The notes: generated from the letters alone by a model not told the origin. Shown: positions 1 through 8,572, counted from the stretch's first letter. The stretch: 64,000 nucleotides of DNA from Streptococcaceae bacterium AM104-57 (GCA_027659245.1 JAQDPW010000001.1:1-64000); one strand, 5' to 3'. A program made the numbers and translations.

Positions 1-130
1 CTTCGTTTGTAAGTTTCATAACTACTATTATAAGATGTTTTTTGATTTTAGTCTAGTATCAGCTTGAATATAAGGAATATAAATGAGCACAAGGCAAGGG
101 GATAAATGTCTACTCTTGTCTTATTTTTTA

Positions 131-159
131 TTGAAAAATCAAGAAAAAAGCGCTACAAT
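131..159 (+). promoter_or_regulatory. prs promoter
   Basis: A sigma-A type promoter: TTGAAA at 131-136 and TACAAT at 154-159 with a 17-base spacer. It lies about 60 bases upstream of the prs start codon and points into it. Confidence 0.7.
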
Positions 160-217
160 GGTAGTTGGAAAAATGTTGTGAAAAAACACAAGCGATACAT
201 AAATACTGGAGGAAATC

Positions 218-1186
218 ATGTCTTTTTCTGATTTAAAGCTGTTTGCCCTTTCTTCAAATAGAGAATTGGCAGAGCGTGTGGCGCAAGAGATTGGGATAGA
301 GTTGGGAAAATCGACTGTACGTCAATTTTCAGATGGAGAAATTCAAGTTAATATCGAAGAATCGATCCGTGGGAAACACGTCTTTATCCTACAATCAACT
401 AGCTCACCTGTAAATGACAATCTGCTAGAAATTTTGATTATGGTAGATGCTTTGAAACGTGCCAGTGCAGAATCTGTCAACGTTGTTATGCCTTACTATG
501 GCTATGCACGTCAGGATAGAAAAGCGAGAGCGCGTGAGCCAATCACTTCAAAACTTGTGGCAAATATGCTAGAAGTGGCTGGAGTGGATCGTTTGTTGAC
601 GATTGATTTGCATGCTGCACAGATTCAGGGATTTTTTGATATTCCTGTCGATCACTTGATGGGTGCTCCTTTAATTGCAGACTACTTTGAGCGTCGTGGC
701 ATGGTTGGTTCTGACTATGTGGTTGTCAGTCCAGACCATGGTGGGGTGACTCGTGCTCGTAAATTGGCAGAGTTTTTGAAAACTCCGATTGCCATTATTG
801 ACAAACGTCGTAGCGTGGACAAGATGAATACCAGTGAAGTGATGAACATCATTGGTAAGGTAGAAGGCAAGACTTGTATCTTGATTGACGATATGATCGA
901 TACAGCTGGAACTATTTGCCATGCTGCTGATGCTTTGGCTGAAGCAGGAGCAGTTGAGGTATATGCAAGCTGTACGCACCCAGTTCTTTCAGGGCCTGCT
1001 ATGGATAATATCCAAAAATCAGCTATTAAAAAATTGGTTGTTTTGGATACTATCTACCTACCAGAAGAGAGATTGATTGATAAGATTGAGCAAATCTCTA
1101 TCGCTCATCTCTTGGCAGATGCTATCATCCGTATCCACGAAAAACGTCCTTTATCTCCATTATTTAGTATTGAGAAAAAAATCTAA
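218..1186 (+). CDS. prs: Ribose-phosphate pyrophosphokinase
   Basis: Makes PRPP from ribose 5-phosphate and ATP in the cytoplasm, feeding purine, pyrimidine, histidine and NAD synthesis. The 322-residue length is normal for the family. Visible motifs are the ATP-site stretch [12 protein letters not shown] near residues 92-103, the [11 protein letters not shown] metal/ATP loop near 130, and the PRPP-binding motif [12 protein letters not shown] near 220-232. The ATG follows a strong GGAGG site by 7 bases. It has its own promoter and a terminator, so is monocistronic. Streptococci usually carry a second prs elsewhere. The gene supplies the substrate for purF further along the window. Confidence 0.96.
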   Translation: MSFSDLKLFALSSNRELAERVAQEIGIELGKSTVRQFSDGEIQVNIEESIRGKHVFILQSTSSPVNDNLLEILIMVDALKRASAESVNVVMPYYGYARQDRKARAREPITSKLVANMLEVAGVDRLLTIDLHAAQIQGFFDIPVDHLMGAPLIADYFERRGMVGSDYVVVSPDHGGVTRARKLAEFLKTPIAIIDKRRSVDKMNTSEVMNIIGKVEGKTCILIDDMIDTAGTICHAADALAEAGAVEVYASCTHPVLSGPAMDNIQKSAIKKLVVLDTIYLPEERLIDKIEQISIAHLLADAIIRIHEKRPLSPLFSIEKKI

Positions 1187-1205
1187 TTCATTCGTTAAAT
1201 AAAAC

Positions 1206-1246
1206 AAAACTCCTAACAAAGTGATAGATCTTGTTGGGAGTTTTTT
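1206..1246 (+). terminator. prs terminator
   Basis: An AACTCCTAACAA arm pairs with TTGTTGGGAGTT and is followed by six T. Rho-independent terminator placed 20 bases after the prs stop codon. Confidence 0.85.
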
Positions 1247-1307
1247 GGTAGCAGAATTCTGCAAACCCTTTCAAAATATGCTATACTGATGAAAAAGGAG
1301 GATTTTT

Positions 1308-1745
1308 ATGACTCAAGAATTTATCAATCCAAGTGATGGCGTGATTCGTCAGTATCTAGCAAGCAGTAAAACTCTAGCAGTAGTGGGCTTGTCTGACCGT
1401 GAGGAGACAACTAGCAATCGAGTGACAAAGGAAATGCAGGCTCGTGGCTATAAAATCATACCAGTAAACCCTAAGGCTGCAGGTGGTGAAATCTTGGGAG
1501 AAAAGGCTTATGCCAGTCTAGCTGAGATTCCTTTTCCTGTAGATATCGTCAATGTCTATCGTCGTAGTGAGTTTCTACCTGATGTGGCGCGTGATTTTCT
1601 CAAGGCAGATGCCAAGATTTTCTGGGCGCAACTAGGACTTGAAAGTCTAGAAGCGGAAGAAATCTTGCGTGCTGGAGGTTGCGATGATATTGTGATGAAT
1701 CGTTGCATCAAGAGAGAACATACACGTTTAATTCTTGAAAAATAA
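1308..1745 (+). CDS. CoA-binding domain protein (YccU-like)
   Basis: A 145-residue single-domain protein of the CoA_binding_2 family with a Rossmann-type fold. The N-terminal LAVVGLSDREETTSNRVTKE stretch and the central IIPVNPKAAGGEILGEKAY segment match the family. The exact role is unknown; homologues bind coenzyme A. The start is fixed by AAGGAGG eight bases before ATG. It ends in a hairpin shared with the convergent YeiH gene. Likely monocistronic. Confidence 0.85.
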   Translation: MTQEFINPSDGVIRQYLASSKTLAVVGLSDREETTSNRVTKEMQARGYKIIPVNPKAAGGEILGEKAYASLAEIPFPVDIVNVYRRSEFLPDVARDFLKADAKIFWAQLGLESLEAEEILRAGGCDDIVMNRCIKREHTRLILEK

Positions 1746-1771
1746 AAAGGTAGCTTGCGGGCTACCTTTTG
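1745..1771. terminator. Bidirectional terminator
   Basis: Perfect 10-base inverted repeat AAAAGGTAGC / GCTACCTTTT with A and T runs on both sides, lying between two convergent genes and serving both. Confidence 0.85.
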
Positions 1772-1773
1772 TC

Positions 1774-2784
1774 TTAGAAAATACCGATGAGCGTTTGCAT
1801 ACCGAGACTGGTGAGGATGATGGCAATCCAGCAGATGGCTCCGAGAAGAATGGATTTACCGCTGGACTTAATCATAGCAATGAGGTTGGTTTTGAGACCG
1901 ATAGCGCTCATGGCCATGATGATGAGGAATTTAGACAGTTGTTTGAGAGGTGCAAAGAAGCTACTGCTGACACCGAAGGAAGTAAGGACGGTGGTTAGGA
2001 GAGATGCGAGGATAAAGTAAAGGATAAAAAGCGGGAAGACTTTTTTTAGTTGCAGTCCTTGCTTATTTTTTTGTTCACGACTTTGCCAGTAGGAGAGAAA
2101 GAGAGTGATGGGGATAATAGCCAGAGTACGTGTGAGTTTGACAATGGTTGCGGATTCGAGGGTATTGGTCTGGTAGAGACTGTCCCAAGCGCTGGCTGTG
2201 GCGGTTACAGAGGAAGTGTCATTGACCGCAGTCCCTGCAAAGAGAGAAAAGCCCTCGTTTGATAGGTGAAGCCAGGTTCCTAGAGTTGGAAAGATAAGTG
2301 CGGCCAAGACATTGAAGAAAAAGATAACGGAAATGGCTTGAGCGACTTCTTTTTCCTTGGCATGGATGACAGGAGCGGTCGCTGCAATGGCAGAACCTCC
2401 ACAGATAGAGGAACCAACACCGATCAAGGTAGCTAGCTTTGTATCTAAATCAAAAAATCGTTGGAAAAGATAAGCTACAATCAAGGCTATAGAAATGGTA
2501 GATAGAATGACAGGAAGGGAAGATTTTCCTACTGCAAAAACTTGAGAGATATTGAGTCCAAACCCAAGCAAGATAACGGCATACTGGAGCAATTTTTTAG
2601 AACTAAAGGTCAATCCCGCATCCAGTTGTTTGTAGGGAAAGAGAAAAGGGTGGAGAACCATTCCAATAAAGATGGCAAAAACTGGTGCTCCTACAACCGG
2701 CATGAAGCTTCCTAAAATCCAAGAAATGATAGATATGATAAGACAGACCAAAAGTCCTGCCCAATTTTTTGATAGAAATGACAT
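1774..2784 (-). CDS. YeiH/UPF0324 family putative sulfate exporter
   Basis: A hydrophobic integral membrane protein of 336 residues with about ten membrane segments. It matches the YeiH (UPF0324) family: the [12 protein letters not shown] loop near residue 128 and [13 protein letters not shown] near 185 are typical. The family is annotated as putative sulfate/sulfonate exporters; the substrate here is an inference. The frame extends four codons upstream to a TTG at 2796, but the GGAGG ribosome site lies inside that extension, so ATG at 2784 is the start. Convergent with the CoA-binding gene. Confidence 0.85.
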   Translation of the reverse strand: MSFLSKNWAGLLVCLIISIISWILGSFMPVVGAPVFAIFIGMVLHPFLFPYKQLDAGLTFSSKKLLQYAVILLGFGLNISQVFAVGKSSLPVILSTISIALIVAYLFQRFFDLDTKLATLIGVGSSICGGSAIAATAPVIHAKEKEVAQAISVIFFFNVLAALIFPTLGTWLHLSNEGFSLFAGTAVNDTSSVTATASAWDSLYQTNTLESATIVKLTRTLAIIPITLFLSYWQSREQKNKQGLQLKKVFPLFILYFILASLLTTVLTSFGVSSSFFAPLKQLSKFLIIMAMSAIGLKTNLIAMIKSSGKSILLGAICWIAIILTSLGMQTLIGIF

Positions 2785-2864
2785 AAAAACCTCCAAATAG
2801 AATCTGTTACCATTATAGACCTGTAAAGAGGAAAAGTAAAATAGAAAGTGGAGCTAACAATTAT

Positions 2865-2965
2865 TTGACAAGGAGCGCTAATCATGTGATAATAATCTTA
2901 CAAGAACTGTAACGAAGTCTTGGCAAAAACAAAGATACTAGAGCTCCACCTCTGGTATTTTTTTG
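2865..2965 (+). ncRNA. Candidate small RNA in a 514-base gap
   Basis: TTGACA (2865-2870), a 17-base spacer and GATAAT (2888-2893) form a good promoter. About 40 bases later, ATACTAGAG (2935-2943) pairs with CTCTGGTAT (2950-2958), followed by a T run. Together they would give a 60-70 base transcript with no reading frame. A related 25-base stretch starting AACTGTAACGAAG occurs at 2905 and again at 3045, so part of this may be a repeat family. No known RNA recognised. Confidence 0.35.
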
Positions 2966-3071
2966 TCGTGCTTATCTAACCACTTTCTGACTATCCACTC
3001 AGAAATGACATTACCGATCTAGTAATCAATAATGGTGCTAGAATAACTGTAACGAAGATTAGCAAAAACTC

Positions 3072-3175
3072 AATACTCGTCGAAAATCTCCTAATACGTT
3101 GTCATATTCGGCTTACCTAACTTTAGTTATGCTTTCACCTCGATTCTTAGTTTCATGAGATTTTCATTGAGTATT
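3072..3175. repeat. RUP-like short repeat element
   Basis: A 104-base element with inverted ends: AATACTCGTCGAAAATCTC at 3072 and GAGATTTTCATTGAGTATT at 3157. Its length and ends fit the pneumococcal RUP family (about 107 bases, non-autonomous, linked to IS630-Spn1); its termini also resemble BOX ends. Family assignment is from memory. Confidence 0.5.
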
Positions 3176-3239
3176 CTAAAAACATAGTGTTGTAATGAAT
3201 TTAAATGAACATACATAAGTTGCTTATGCTAGTGTGATT

Positions 3240-3268
3240 TTGCGGTCGGGGGGCTTTTGTAGTATAAT
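3240..3268 (+). promoter_or_regulatory. araT promoter
   Basis: TTGCGG at 3240-3245, a 17-base spacer and TATAAT at 3263-3268, ending 30 bases before the araT start. Probably drives araT-recO-plsX-acpP. Confidence 0.65.
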
Positions 3269-3298
3269 AGAGATACGTTTTTACAGTAGGAGGTATCT

Positions 3299-4468
3299 AT
3301 GGATTTAACTAAGCGCTTTAATAAACAGTTAGATAAGATTCAAGTTTCGTTGATTCGTCAGTTTGACCAGGCTATTTCGGAGATTCCTGGGGTCTTGCGT
3401 TTGACCTTGGGGGAACCTGATTTTACAACGCCAGATCATGTCAAGGAGGCGGCCAAGCGAGCGATTGATCAGAACCAATCCTACTATACAGGGATGAGTG
3501 GTCTGCTAACTCTACGTCAGGCGGCCAGTGATTTTGTTAAGGAAAAGTATCAACTGGACTATGCTCCTGAAAATGAAATCTTAGTTACAATTGGGGCGAC
3601 AGAGGCTTTATCTGCTACTTTGACGGCTATTTTGGAAGAGGGGGACAAGGTGCTCTTGCCAGCTCCTGCTTATCCGGGTTATGAACCAATTGTCAATCTA
3701 GTTGGGGCAGAGATTGTCGAGATTGACACAACTGAAAATGGGTTTGTCTTGACACCAGAAATGCTAGAGAAAGCTATTCTCGAGCAGGGGGACAAGCTCA
3801 AGGCGGTTATTCTTAACTATCCGGCTAATCCGACAGGAATTACCTATAGTCGAGAGCAGTTGGAGGCCTTGGCAGCTGTTTTACGCAAGTATGAAATTTT
3901 TGTTGTCTGTGATGAGGTTTACTCAGAATTGACCTACACAGGCGAAGCCCATGTGTCTCTGGGAATCATGTTGAGAGATCAGGCTATTATTATCAATGGT
4001 TTGTCTAAATCGCATGCTATGACCGGTTGGCGTTTGGGTCTGATTTTCGCTCCTGCAGCCTTTACAGCCCAGTTAATCAAGAGTCATCAGTACTTGGTCA
4101 CTGCCGCAAATACCATGGCTCAACATGCTGCGGTGGAAGCCCTGACGGCTGGTAAGAACGATGCAGAGCCGATGAAGAAGGAGTATATCCAACGTCGGGA
4201 CTACATTATCGAGAAGATGACTGACCTTGGTTTTGAGATTATCAAACCAGATGGTGCTTTTTATATCTTTGCTAAGATTCCAACAGGCTACAATCAAGAT
4301 TCCTTTGCTTTTCTGAAGGATTTTGCCCACAAGAAGGCTGTTGCCTTTATCCCTGGTGCAGCCTTTGGGCGTTACGGGGAAGGTTATGTGCGTCTGTCTT
4401 ATGCGGCTAGCATGGAGGCTATCAAAGAAGCCATGAAACGACTTGAGGAGTATATGAGAGAAGCATGA
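3299..4468 (+). CDS. araT: Aromatic amino acid aminotransferase (class I/II)
   Basis: PLP-dependent aminotransferase of 389 residues, fold type I, cytoplasmic. The PLP lysine is K237 in [14 protein letters not shown]; the YPANPTG motif near residue 180 and [10 protein letters not shown] near 205 bind PLP. Family members move amino groups between aromatic or other amino acids and 2-oxoglutarate. The araT name is taken from the conserved streptococcal position before recO; PatA-type specificity is also possible. ATG follows AGGAGG. The stop overlaps the recO start by four bases, showing an operon. Confidence 0.85.
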   Translation: MDLTKRFNKQLDKIQVSLIRQFDQAISEIPGVLRLTLGEPDFTTPDHVKEAAKRAIDQNQSYYTGMSGLLTLRQAASDFVKEKYQLDYAPENEILVTIGATEALSATLTAILEEGDKVLLPAPAYPGYEPIVNLVGAEIVEIDTTENGFVLTPEMLEKAILEQGDKLKAVILNYPANPTGITYSREQLEALAAVLRKYEIFVVCDEVYSELTYTGEAHVSLGIMLRDQAIIINGLSKSHAMTGWRLGLIFAPAAFTAQLIKSHQYLVTAANTMAQHAAVEALTAGKNDAEPMKKEYIQRRDYIIEKMTDLGFEIIKPDGAFYIFAKIPTGYNQDSFAFLKDFAHKKAVAFIPGAAFGRYGEGYVRLSYAASMEAIKEAMKRLEEYMREA

Positions 4469-5235
4469 TTCAGTCTATCACGAGTCAAGGCTTGGTGCTC
4501 TACAATCGCAATTTTCGGGAGGATGACAAGCTAGTCAAGATTTTTACAGAGCAGGCAGGCAAGCGCATGTTTTTCGTTAAACACGCTGGTCAATCAAAAC
4601 TGGCTCCTGTTATTCAGCCCTTGGTGCTAGCTCGTTTTCTCTTGCGCATCAATGATGATGGGCTCAGTTACATTGAGGACTATCATGAGGTGATGACTTT
4701 TCCCAAGATTAATAGCGATCTCTTTGTCATGGCTTATGCGACTTATGTTGCGGCCTTGGCTGATGCGAGTTTGCAGGATAATCAGCAGGATGCTCCCTTA
4801 TTTGCTTTTTTGCAGAAGACATTAGAGCTGATGGAAGAGGGCTTAGATTATCAGATCTTGACTAATATTTTTGAAATTCAGATTTTGACACGGTTTGGGA
4901 TTGGTCTTAATTTTAATGAGTGTGTCTTTTGCCATCGGGTTGGCCAGGCTTTTGACTTTTCTTTCAAATATGGAGCCTGTCTTTGCCCAGAGCATTATCA
5001 TGAGGATGAGAAACGATGTCATCTGAATCCCAATATCCCTTATCTACTCAATCAATTTCAAGCCATTGATTTTGATACTCTGGAGACTATTTCGCTCAAG
5101 TCAGAAATTAAGCAAGACTTGCGCAAGTTTATGGACCAGATTTACGAAGAGTACGTCGGGATTCACCTAAAATCAAAGAAATTTATTGATTCCCTAGCCG
5201 ATTGGGGACAATTACTAAAAGAGGAAGACAAATGA
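4465..5235 (+). CDS. recO: DNA repair protein RecO
   Basis: A 256-residue protein that loads RecA onto SSB-coated single-stranded DNA in the RecFOR recombinational repair pathway and anneals complementary strands. An N-terminal OB fold ([20 protein letters not shown]) is followed by a helical region with a zinc-binding-like set of cysteines (CVFCHRVG and CLCPEHYH). Start overlaps araT and the stop overlaps plsX (ATGA), so translation is coupled across the operon. Confidence 0.93.
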   Translation: MIQSITSQGLVLYNRNFREDDKLVKIFTEQAGKRMFFVKHAGQSKLAPVIQPLVLARFLLRINDDGLSYIEDYHEVMTFPKINSDLFVMAYATYVAALADASLQDNQQDAPLFAFLQKTLELMEEGLDYQILTNIFEIQILTRFGIGLNFNECVFCHRVGQAFDFSFKYGACLCPEHYHEDEKRCHLNPNIPYLLNQFQAIDFDTLETISLKSEIKQDLRKFMDQIYEEYVGIHLKSKKFIDSLADWGQLLKEEDK

Positions 5236-6224
5236 AAAAAATCGCAGTAGATGCAATGGGTGGCGATTACGCACCTCAAGCTATTGTAGAGGGAGTCAAT
5301 CAAGCTCTTGCTGACTTTTCAGATATTGAGATTCAACTTTACGGAGATGAAAGTAAAATTAAGCAATATCTAACAGCTACAGATCGCATCAGCATTATCC
5401 ATACAGATGAAAAAATAAATTCTGATGATGAGCCTACAAAAGCTATCCGTAAGAAGAAAAATGCCAGTATGGTCTTGGCGGCCAAGGCTGTCAAAGAAGG
5501 CGAAGCAGACGCTGTTCTCTCAGCTGGGAATACAGGCGCTTTGTTGGCTGCTGGATTCTTCATCGTGGGTCGTATCAAGAACATCGATCGACCTGGACTT
5601 ATGTCAACATTGCCGACTGTAGATGGGAGAGGTTTTGACATGCTAGACCTCGGTGCTAATGCAGAAAATACAGCCCAGCACCTCCATCAATATGCAGTTC
5701 TAGGTTCTTTCTATGCTAAAAATGTCCGTGAAATTGCGCAACCACGCGTCGGCTTGCTCAATAACGGAACAGAGAGTAGCAAGGGCGACCCGCTTCGTAA
5801 GGAAACCTATGAATTACTGGTGGCTGATGAAAGTTTAAACTTTATCGGAAACGTGGAAGCGCGTGATTTGATGAATGGCGTTGCGGATGTTGTTGTGGCA
5901 GATGGTTTCACGGGAAACGCTGTGCTCAAATCCATTGAAGGTACAGCCATGGGAATCATGGGCTTACTAAAAAATGCTATCACAGGTGGCGGTTTGCGAG
6001 CTAAATTAGGTGCTCTTCTTCTTAAGGATAGTCTTAGAGGTTTGAAAAAGCAACTCAACTATTCTGACGTTGGAGGTGCAGTCTTGTTTGGTGTCAAGGC
6101 GCCGGTTGTCAAGACTCATGGATCAAGTGATGCCAAGGCTGTGTACAGTACGATTCGTCAGATTCGTACTATGCTAGAAACAGACGTAGTTGCCCAGACT
6201 GCGCGTGAATTTTCAGGAGAATAA
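5232..6224 (+). CDS. plsX: Phosphate acyltransferase PlsX
   Basis: Converts acyl-ACP to acyl-phosphate, the first step in phosphatidic acid synthesis in Gram-positive bacteria; a peripheral membrane enzyme. At 330 residues it has normal length. It begins [21 protein letters not shown], the hallmark N-terminus, and contains [15 protein letters not shown] and [17 protein letters not shown]. An upstream in-frame ATG at 5202 lies inside recO and is not the start. Directly precedes acpP, its carrier partner. Confidence 0.96.
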   Translation: MKKIAVDAMGGDYAPQAIVEGVNQALADFSDIEIQLYGDESKIKQYLTATDRISIIHTDEKINSDDEPTKAIRKKKNASMVLAAKAVKEGEADAVLSAGNTGALLAAGFFIVGRIKNIDRPGLMSTLPTVDGRGFDMLDLGANAENTAQHLHQYAVLGSFYAKNVREIAQPRVGLLNNGTESSKGDPLRKETYELLVADESLNFIGNVEARDLMNGVADVVVADGFTGNAVLKSIEGTAMGIMGLLKNAITGGGLRAKLGALLLKDSLRGLKKQLNYSDVGGAVLFGVKAPVVKTHGSSDAKAVYSTIRQIRTMLETDVVAQTAREFSGE

Positions 6225-6229
6225 AAGAG

Positions 6230-6466
6230 ATGACAGAAAAAGAAATTTTTAACCGTATTGTGACCATTATCCAAGAGCGACAGGGAGAGGACTTTGTCGT
6301 GACAGAATCCTTGAGTCTGAAAGACGATTTGGATGCGGACTCCGTTGACTTGATGGAGTTTATCTTGACACTGGAAGATGAATTTAATATCGAAATCAGT
6401 GATGAGGAAATTGATCAACTGCAAAGTGTGGCGGATGTATTAAAGGTCATTAAAGATAAAATCTAA
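6230..6466 (+). CDS. acpP: Acyl carrier protein
   Basis: A 78-residue acidic carrier protein. The DADSVD motif places the 4'-phosphopantetheine attachment on S38. It carries acyl chains for fatty acid or phospholipid synthesis. Streptococci usually have a second ACP in the fab cluster; this plsX-linked one may favour phospholipid or acyl-chain recycling (inference). It follows plsX by five bases and ends in a terminator, closing the operon. Confidence 0.9.
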   Translation: MTEKEIFNRIVTIIQERQGEDFVVTESLSLKDDLDADSVDLMEFILTLEDEFNIEISDEEIDQLQSVADVLKVIKDKI

Positions 6467-6473
6467 CATAAAG

Positions 6474-6499
6474 CAACATGCAAGTCATGTTGTTTTTTT
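6474..6499 (+). terminator. acpP terminator
   Basis: CAACATG pairs with CATGTTG across a five-base loop, followed by seven T. It separates the housekeeping operon from the peptide array. Confidence 0.8.
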
Positions 6500-6582
6500 G
6501 TTTCTCGAAAACAGATAAAATGTTGAAATTTTACAGTTGAGTTTACGAATAAAGAGATGAGAAGAAAAAAGGAGGATTGTTG

Positions 6583-6633
6583 ATGTATGTGACAGGTCTT
6601 TATCCGTGGTTGATCAAGTGGTTTTTAAAATAA
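6583..6633 (+). CDS. 16-residue amphipathic peptide, unit 1
   Basis: Encodes MYVTGLYPWLIKWFLK. No double-glycine leader or signal peptide; aromatic, cationic and amphipathic, so perhaps a leaderless membrane-active peptide or small toxin. GGAGG lies eight bases before ATG. It is the only unit with a perfect TACGAATA box (39 bases upstream). Function unknown. Confidence 0.65.
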   Translation: MYVTGLYPWLIKWFLK

Positions 6634-6707
6634 ATTTGACTTAGTTTTTTATTTTAAAATTGTTTATCGAATAGATAAGTGAGAAGAAAAGGAAAGGAGA
6701 TTGCTTC

Positions 6708-6758
6708 ATGTTTATGCCAAGCTTATATCCATGGTTAATTAAGTGGTTTTTAAAATAA
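6708..6758 (+). CDS. 16-residue amphipathic peptide, unit 2
   Basis: Encodes MFMPSLYPWLIKWFLK, identical to unit 1 in the last ten residues. AAAGGAG ribosome site; ATCGAATA box at 6666. Confidence 0.65.
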   Translation: MFMPSLYPWLIKWFLK

Positions 6759-6832
6759 ATTTGATTTAACTATTTATTTTAAAATTATTTCTCGAATAGA
6801 CAAGTGAGAAGAAAAGGAAAGGAGTCTGGTTT

Positions 6833-6883
6833 ATGTTTATATCAATGTTCTACCCATGGTTCACTGAGTTATTTTTTAAATAA
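6833..6883 (+). CDS. 16-residue amphipathic peptide, unit 3
   Basis: Encodes MFISMFYPWFTELFFK, the most divergent and least basic copy, but the YPW core and final FK are kept. AAAGGAG site; CTCGAATA box at 6791. Confidence 0.6.
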   Translation: MFISMFYPWFTELFFK

Positions 6884-6957
6884 ATTTAATTTAGTTGTAC
6901 ATTTTCGAAATTTTTTTTCGAATAAATAAGTAAGAGGAAAAGAAAGGAGATTGCTTC

Positions 6958-7008
6958 ATGTATCTACCAATTTTCTATTCATGGTACATTAAATTATTTT
7001 TTAAATAA
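6958..7008 (+). CDS. 16-residue amphipathic peptide, unit 4
   Basis: Encodes MYLPIFYSWYIKLFFK; the core proline of the other copies is replaced by serine. AAAGGAG site; TTCGAATA box at 6917. Confidence 0.6.
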   Translation: MYLPIFYSWYIKLFFK

Positions 7009-7083
7009 AATTTAATTTCATTGTACATTTTCGAATTCTTTTTCGAATAAATAAGTAAGAGGAAAAAGAAAGGAGTCTGGTTT

Positions 7084-7134
7084 ATGTATCTACCAATCTT
7101 GTATCCGTGGTTCATTAAATTATTTTTTAAATAA
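7084..7134 (+). CDS. 16-residue amphipathic peptide, unit 5
   Basis: Encodes MYLPILYPWFIKLFFK. AAAGGAG site; TTCGAATA box at 7042. Last copy before the double-glycine peptides. Confidence 0.6.
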   Translation: MYLPILYPWFIKLFFK

Positions 7135-7197
7135 AATTTAATTTCGTTGTACATTTTCGAATAAATAAGTGAGAGGAAAAAAGAAAGGAATAAAATA

Positions 7198-7326
7198 ATG
7201 AAAGAACATTACTATGGATTTGTTGAGCTAACTTCGGAAGAATTGACCGATATTCAAGGTGGAGAAAATTGGGCGAAGACCCTTGCAGATTGGTGCCTTG
7301 GATTTCGTAGAGGTTTAGGTTTTTAG
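7198..7326 (+). CDS. Double-glycine leader bacteriocin-like peptide 1
   Basis: A 42-residue peptide with a leader ending LTSEELTDIQGG (cleavage after residue 22) and a 20-residue core beginning ENWAKTLADW, with one cysteine and a basic, glycine-rich end. The leader type is cut and exported by C39-peptidase ABC transporters such as ComAB or BlpAB. AAAGGAA ribosome site; preceded by a sixth TTCGAATA box at 7156. No known bacteriocin recognised in the core. Confidence 0.75.
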   Translation: MKEHYYGFVELTSEELTDIQGGENWAKTLADWCLGFRRGLGF

Positions 7327-7337
7327 GAGGATAAGCG

Positions 7338-7493
7338 ATGAATGAAATGAATGACAAGTATACTATTGAAGTATTAAAGGAAAGCGACTTAGCCTTGCTG
7401 GTGGGTGGTAGCAAGGAAAGTTATCAACGGGGTCTAATTACAGGTCTATTGTTACGCGGTGTATTTATTGGAACCCCATTTTTTAGAAGATAA
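7338..7493 (+). CDS. Double-glycine leader bacteriocin-like peptide 2
   Basis: A 51-residue peptide. The leader ends ESDLALLVGG; the 27-residue core starts SKESYQRGLI and contains GLLLRGVFIG and a basic FFRR end. Starts 11 bases after peptide 1 behind AGGAGG, so probably co-transcribed and perhaps a two-peptide partner (inference). Confidence 0.75.
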   Translation: MNEMNDKYTIEVLKESDLALLVGGSKESYQRGLITGLLLRGVFIGTPFFRR

Positions 7494-7526
7494 GATTTAG
7501 AAAAAATAGAACAAGAGGAGAAAAAG

Positions 7527-7724
7527 ATGACAAATTTTGACAAAATGGAACAGAACTTTGTAGCTCTTACAGAAGAAGAGTTGGTGAATGTAGATGGGGG
7601 GATTGCACCAATTATTATTGGTGGTGTAGTTATTGGTTGGAAATTAATTGGAGGTGTAGCTGCGCTTGCTACAGTTTCAGCAGGTGCGGGCATAGCTGCA
7701 GGATATTATGCTAATCGACCATAA
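7527..7724 (+). CDS. Double-glycine leader bacteriocin-like peptide 3
   Basis: A 65-residue peptide. Leader ends LTEEELVNVDGG, a textbook class II leader; the core is a hydrophobic, glycine/alanine-rich segment (IIIGGVVIGWKLIGG then ATVSAGAGIAAGYY), typical of membrane-inserting class IIb bacteriocins with GxxxG motifs. An internal ATG at M7 could also serve as start. AAGAGGAG ribosome site. Followed by an immunity-like gene. Confidence 0.85.
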   Translation: MTNFDKMEQNFVALTEEELVNVDGGIAPIIIGGVVIGWKLIGGVAALATVSAGAGIAAGYYANRP

Positions 7725-7738
7725 TTTTGTAGATATAT

Positions 7739-7945
7739 ATGAAATTTGTTAAATTAATGTTGAAGATTTGGCCTGAGCTTATGGTATTACTTAGTTCAAT
7801 ATCTTATACAATTATCAGGTTGGTAGCTGATGTGAATAAGCTACCCTTACCTACATGGTTTGATGATTTTAATATACCAACAATTTCATTGTTTTTAATG
7901 GTATTCATTTTATTATATAGAAGTAAAGGAGAAAAGAATGGATAA
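7739..7945 (+). CDS. Small membrane protein, putative bacteriocin immunity
   Basis: 68 residues with two hydrophobic segments (residues about 10-30 and 48-62) and a basic tail. No conserved family recognised. Its position between two double-glycine peptides and its overlap with the next leader suggest an immunity role. A decayed paralogue lies at 8651. Confidence 0.65.
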   Translation: MKFVKLMLKIWPELMVLLSSISYTIIRLVADVNKLPLPTWFDDFNIPTISLFLMVFILLYRSKGEKNG

Positions 7946-8093
7946 ATTTCAAGTAGTTGATGAGAAAGATTTGCAAGTAATTGAAGGAGGAATTGAACCT
8001 ATTTCGATTATATTTGGCCTAAGTGCTATTGCATTTGGCGCATTTGGGGCTGGTTACACATTTGGTTCAGATTTGGCTCGTCGTGGGCGTTAG
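7938..8093 (+). CDS. Double-glycine leader bacteriocin-like peptide 4
   Basis: A 51-residue peptide missed by long-ORF searches. Leader ends EKDLQVIEGG; the core begins IEPISIIFGLSAIAFG, is glycine-rich and ends in RRGR. Its start overlaps the end of the upstream immunity-like gene by eight bases, with AGGAG seven bases before ATG. Peptides 3 and 4 share the GGI(A/E)PI start of the core and could form a pair. Confidence 0.8.
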   Translation: MDKFQVVDEKDLQVIEGGIEPISIIFGLSAIAFGAFGAGYTFGSDLARRGR

Positions 8094-8126
8094 ATAACGA
8101 ATAATCGCAACCTTAATCTTAATACA

Positions 8127-8312
8127 TTGTTACCTAAACTAGCCACTATATTTCCTTTATTGGGAATAACTCTTAATGTCGCGCTTCATGTGATTCGTAC
8201 AGGTTCGTTAGCATCCTTTAATTGGCAATGGACTTTGGTTGGTTTGCTTTTCTCAGCATATTTTGGTATTTTTCGCAAAGATTTGTCAAAAAATAATCAA
8301 AACTATAAATGA
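8127..8312 (+). CDS. Small membrane protein, putative immunity
   Basis: 61 codons from a TTG, two hydrophobic segments (KLATIFPLLGITLNVALHVI and WTLVGLLFSAYFGIF) and a basic tail. The start is uncertain: there is no ATG in frame after the stop at 8091, so initiation may be at TTG 8127 or be coupled to peptide 4. Family unknown; the context suggests immunity. Confidence 0.55.
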   Translation: MLPKLATIFPLLGITLNVALHVIRTGSLASFNWQWTLVGLLFSAYFGIFRKDLSKNNQNYK

Positions 8313-8383
8313 AGAACATGAATCAAAAGGATTTTGTGTATATGAATGGTAGCGTTTTTCCGACATTCTTGTCAGGTAATTAG
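8309..8383 (+). CDS. Tiny reading frame, 24 residues
   Basis: Starts in an ATGA overlap with the preceding gene and encodes MKNMNQKDFVYMNGSVFPTF plus four more residues. No double-glycine site. It may be a translational-coupling remnant or a decayed peptide. Confidence 0.25.
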   Translation: MKNMNQKDFVYMNGSVFPTFLSGN

Positions 8384-8392
8384 GAGTTTCTT

Positions 8393-8572
8393 ATGAAAAC
8401 ATTTTTATTAGGTTTTGCTGAGGGTTATTTTACCGTATCACTCATTATCTACATCGCAACGTATTTGATTTTGAAAAATCCAATCAATACCCTATTTTAT
8501 CCAGAAATTTACCCTGTTTTATTTGGGCTCTTTTATCTAGGATATAAGGTCAATAAAAAGCAAGTAGAGTAA
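8393..8572 (+). CDS. Small membrane protein
   Basis: 59 residues with two hydrophobic segments (residues about 12-27 and 40-53) and a lysine-rich tail. TAGGAG lies six bases before ATG. Position among bacteriocin genes suggests immunity; no family recognised. Confidence 0.55.
   Translation: MKTFLLGFAEGYFTVSLIIYIATYLILKNPINTLFYPEIYPVLFGLFYLGYKVNKKQVE

Larger units (their letters stand above)
6544..7197 (+). repeat. Five tandem ~125-bp peptide-coding units
   Basis: Start codons fall at 6583, 6708, 6833, 6958 and 7084: spacings 125, 125, 125, 126. Each unit has, in order, a CGAATA-containing box about 41 bases before the ATG, an AAGGAG-type ribosome site, a 17-codon reading frame ending in TAA, and an AT-rich tail. 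The first box is TACGAATA (6544-6551), identical to the pneumococcal CIN box bound by SigX/ComX RNA polymerase; others read ATCGAATA (6666), CTCGAATA (6791), TTCGAATA (6917, 7042) and again TTCGAATA (7156) before the next gene. Units diverge in sequence but keep the reading frame, suggesting selection. Confidence 0.85.

Noticed and set aside
1735..2262. Plus-strand frames opposite the YeiH gene
   Set aside because: Antisense shadows; the minus-strand protein has clear family motifs and a ribosome site.
6544..7197. Regular 125-base repeats as a CRISPR array
   Set aside because: Units are too long, vary inside, and each carries a ribosome site and reading frame; no short exact repeat/spacer pattern and no cas genes.
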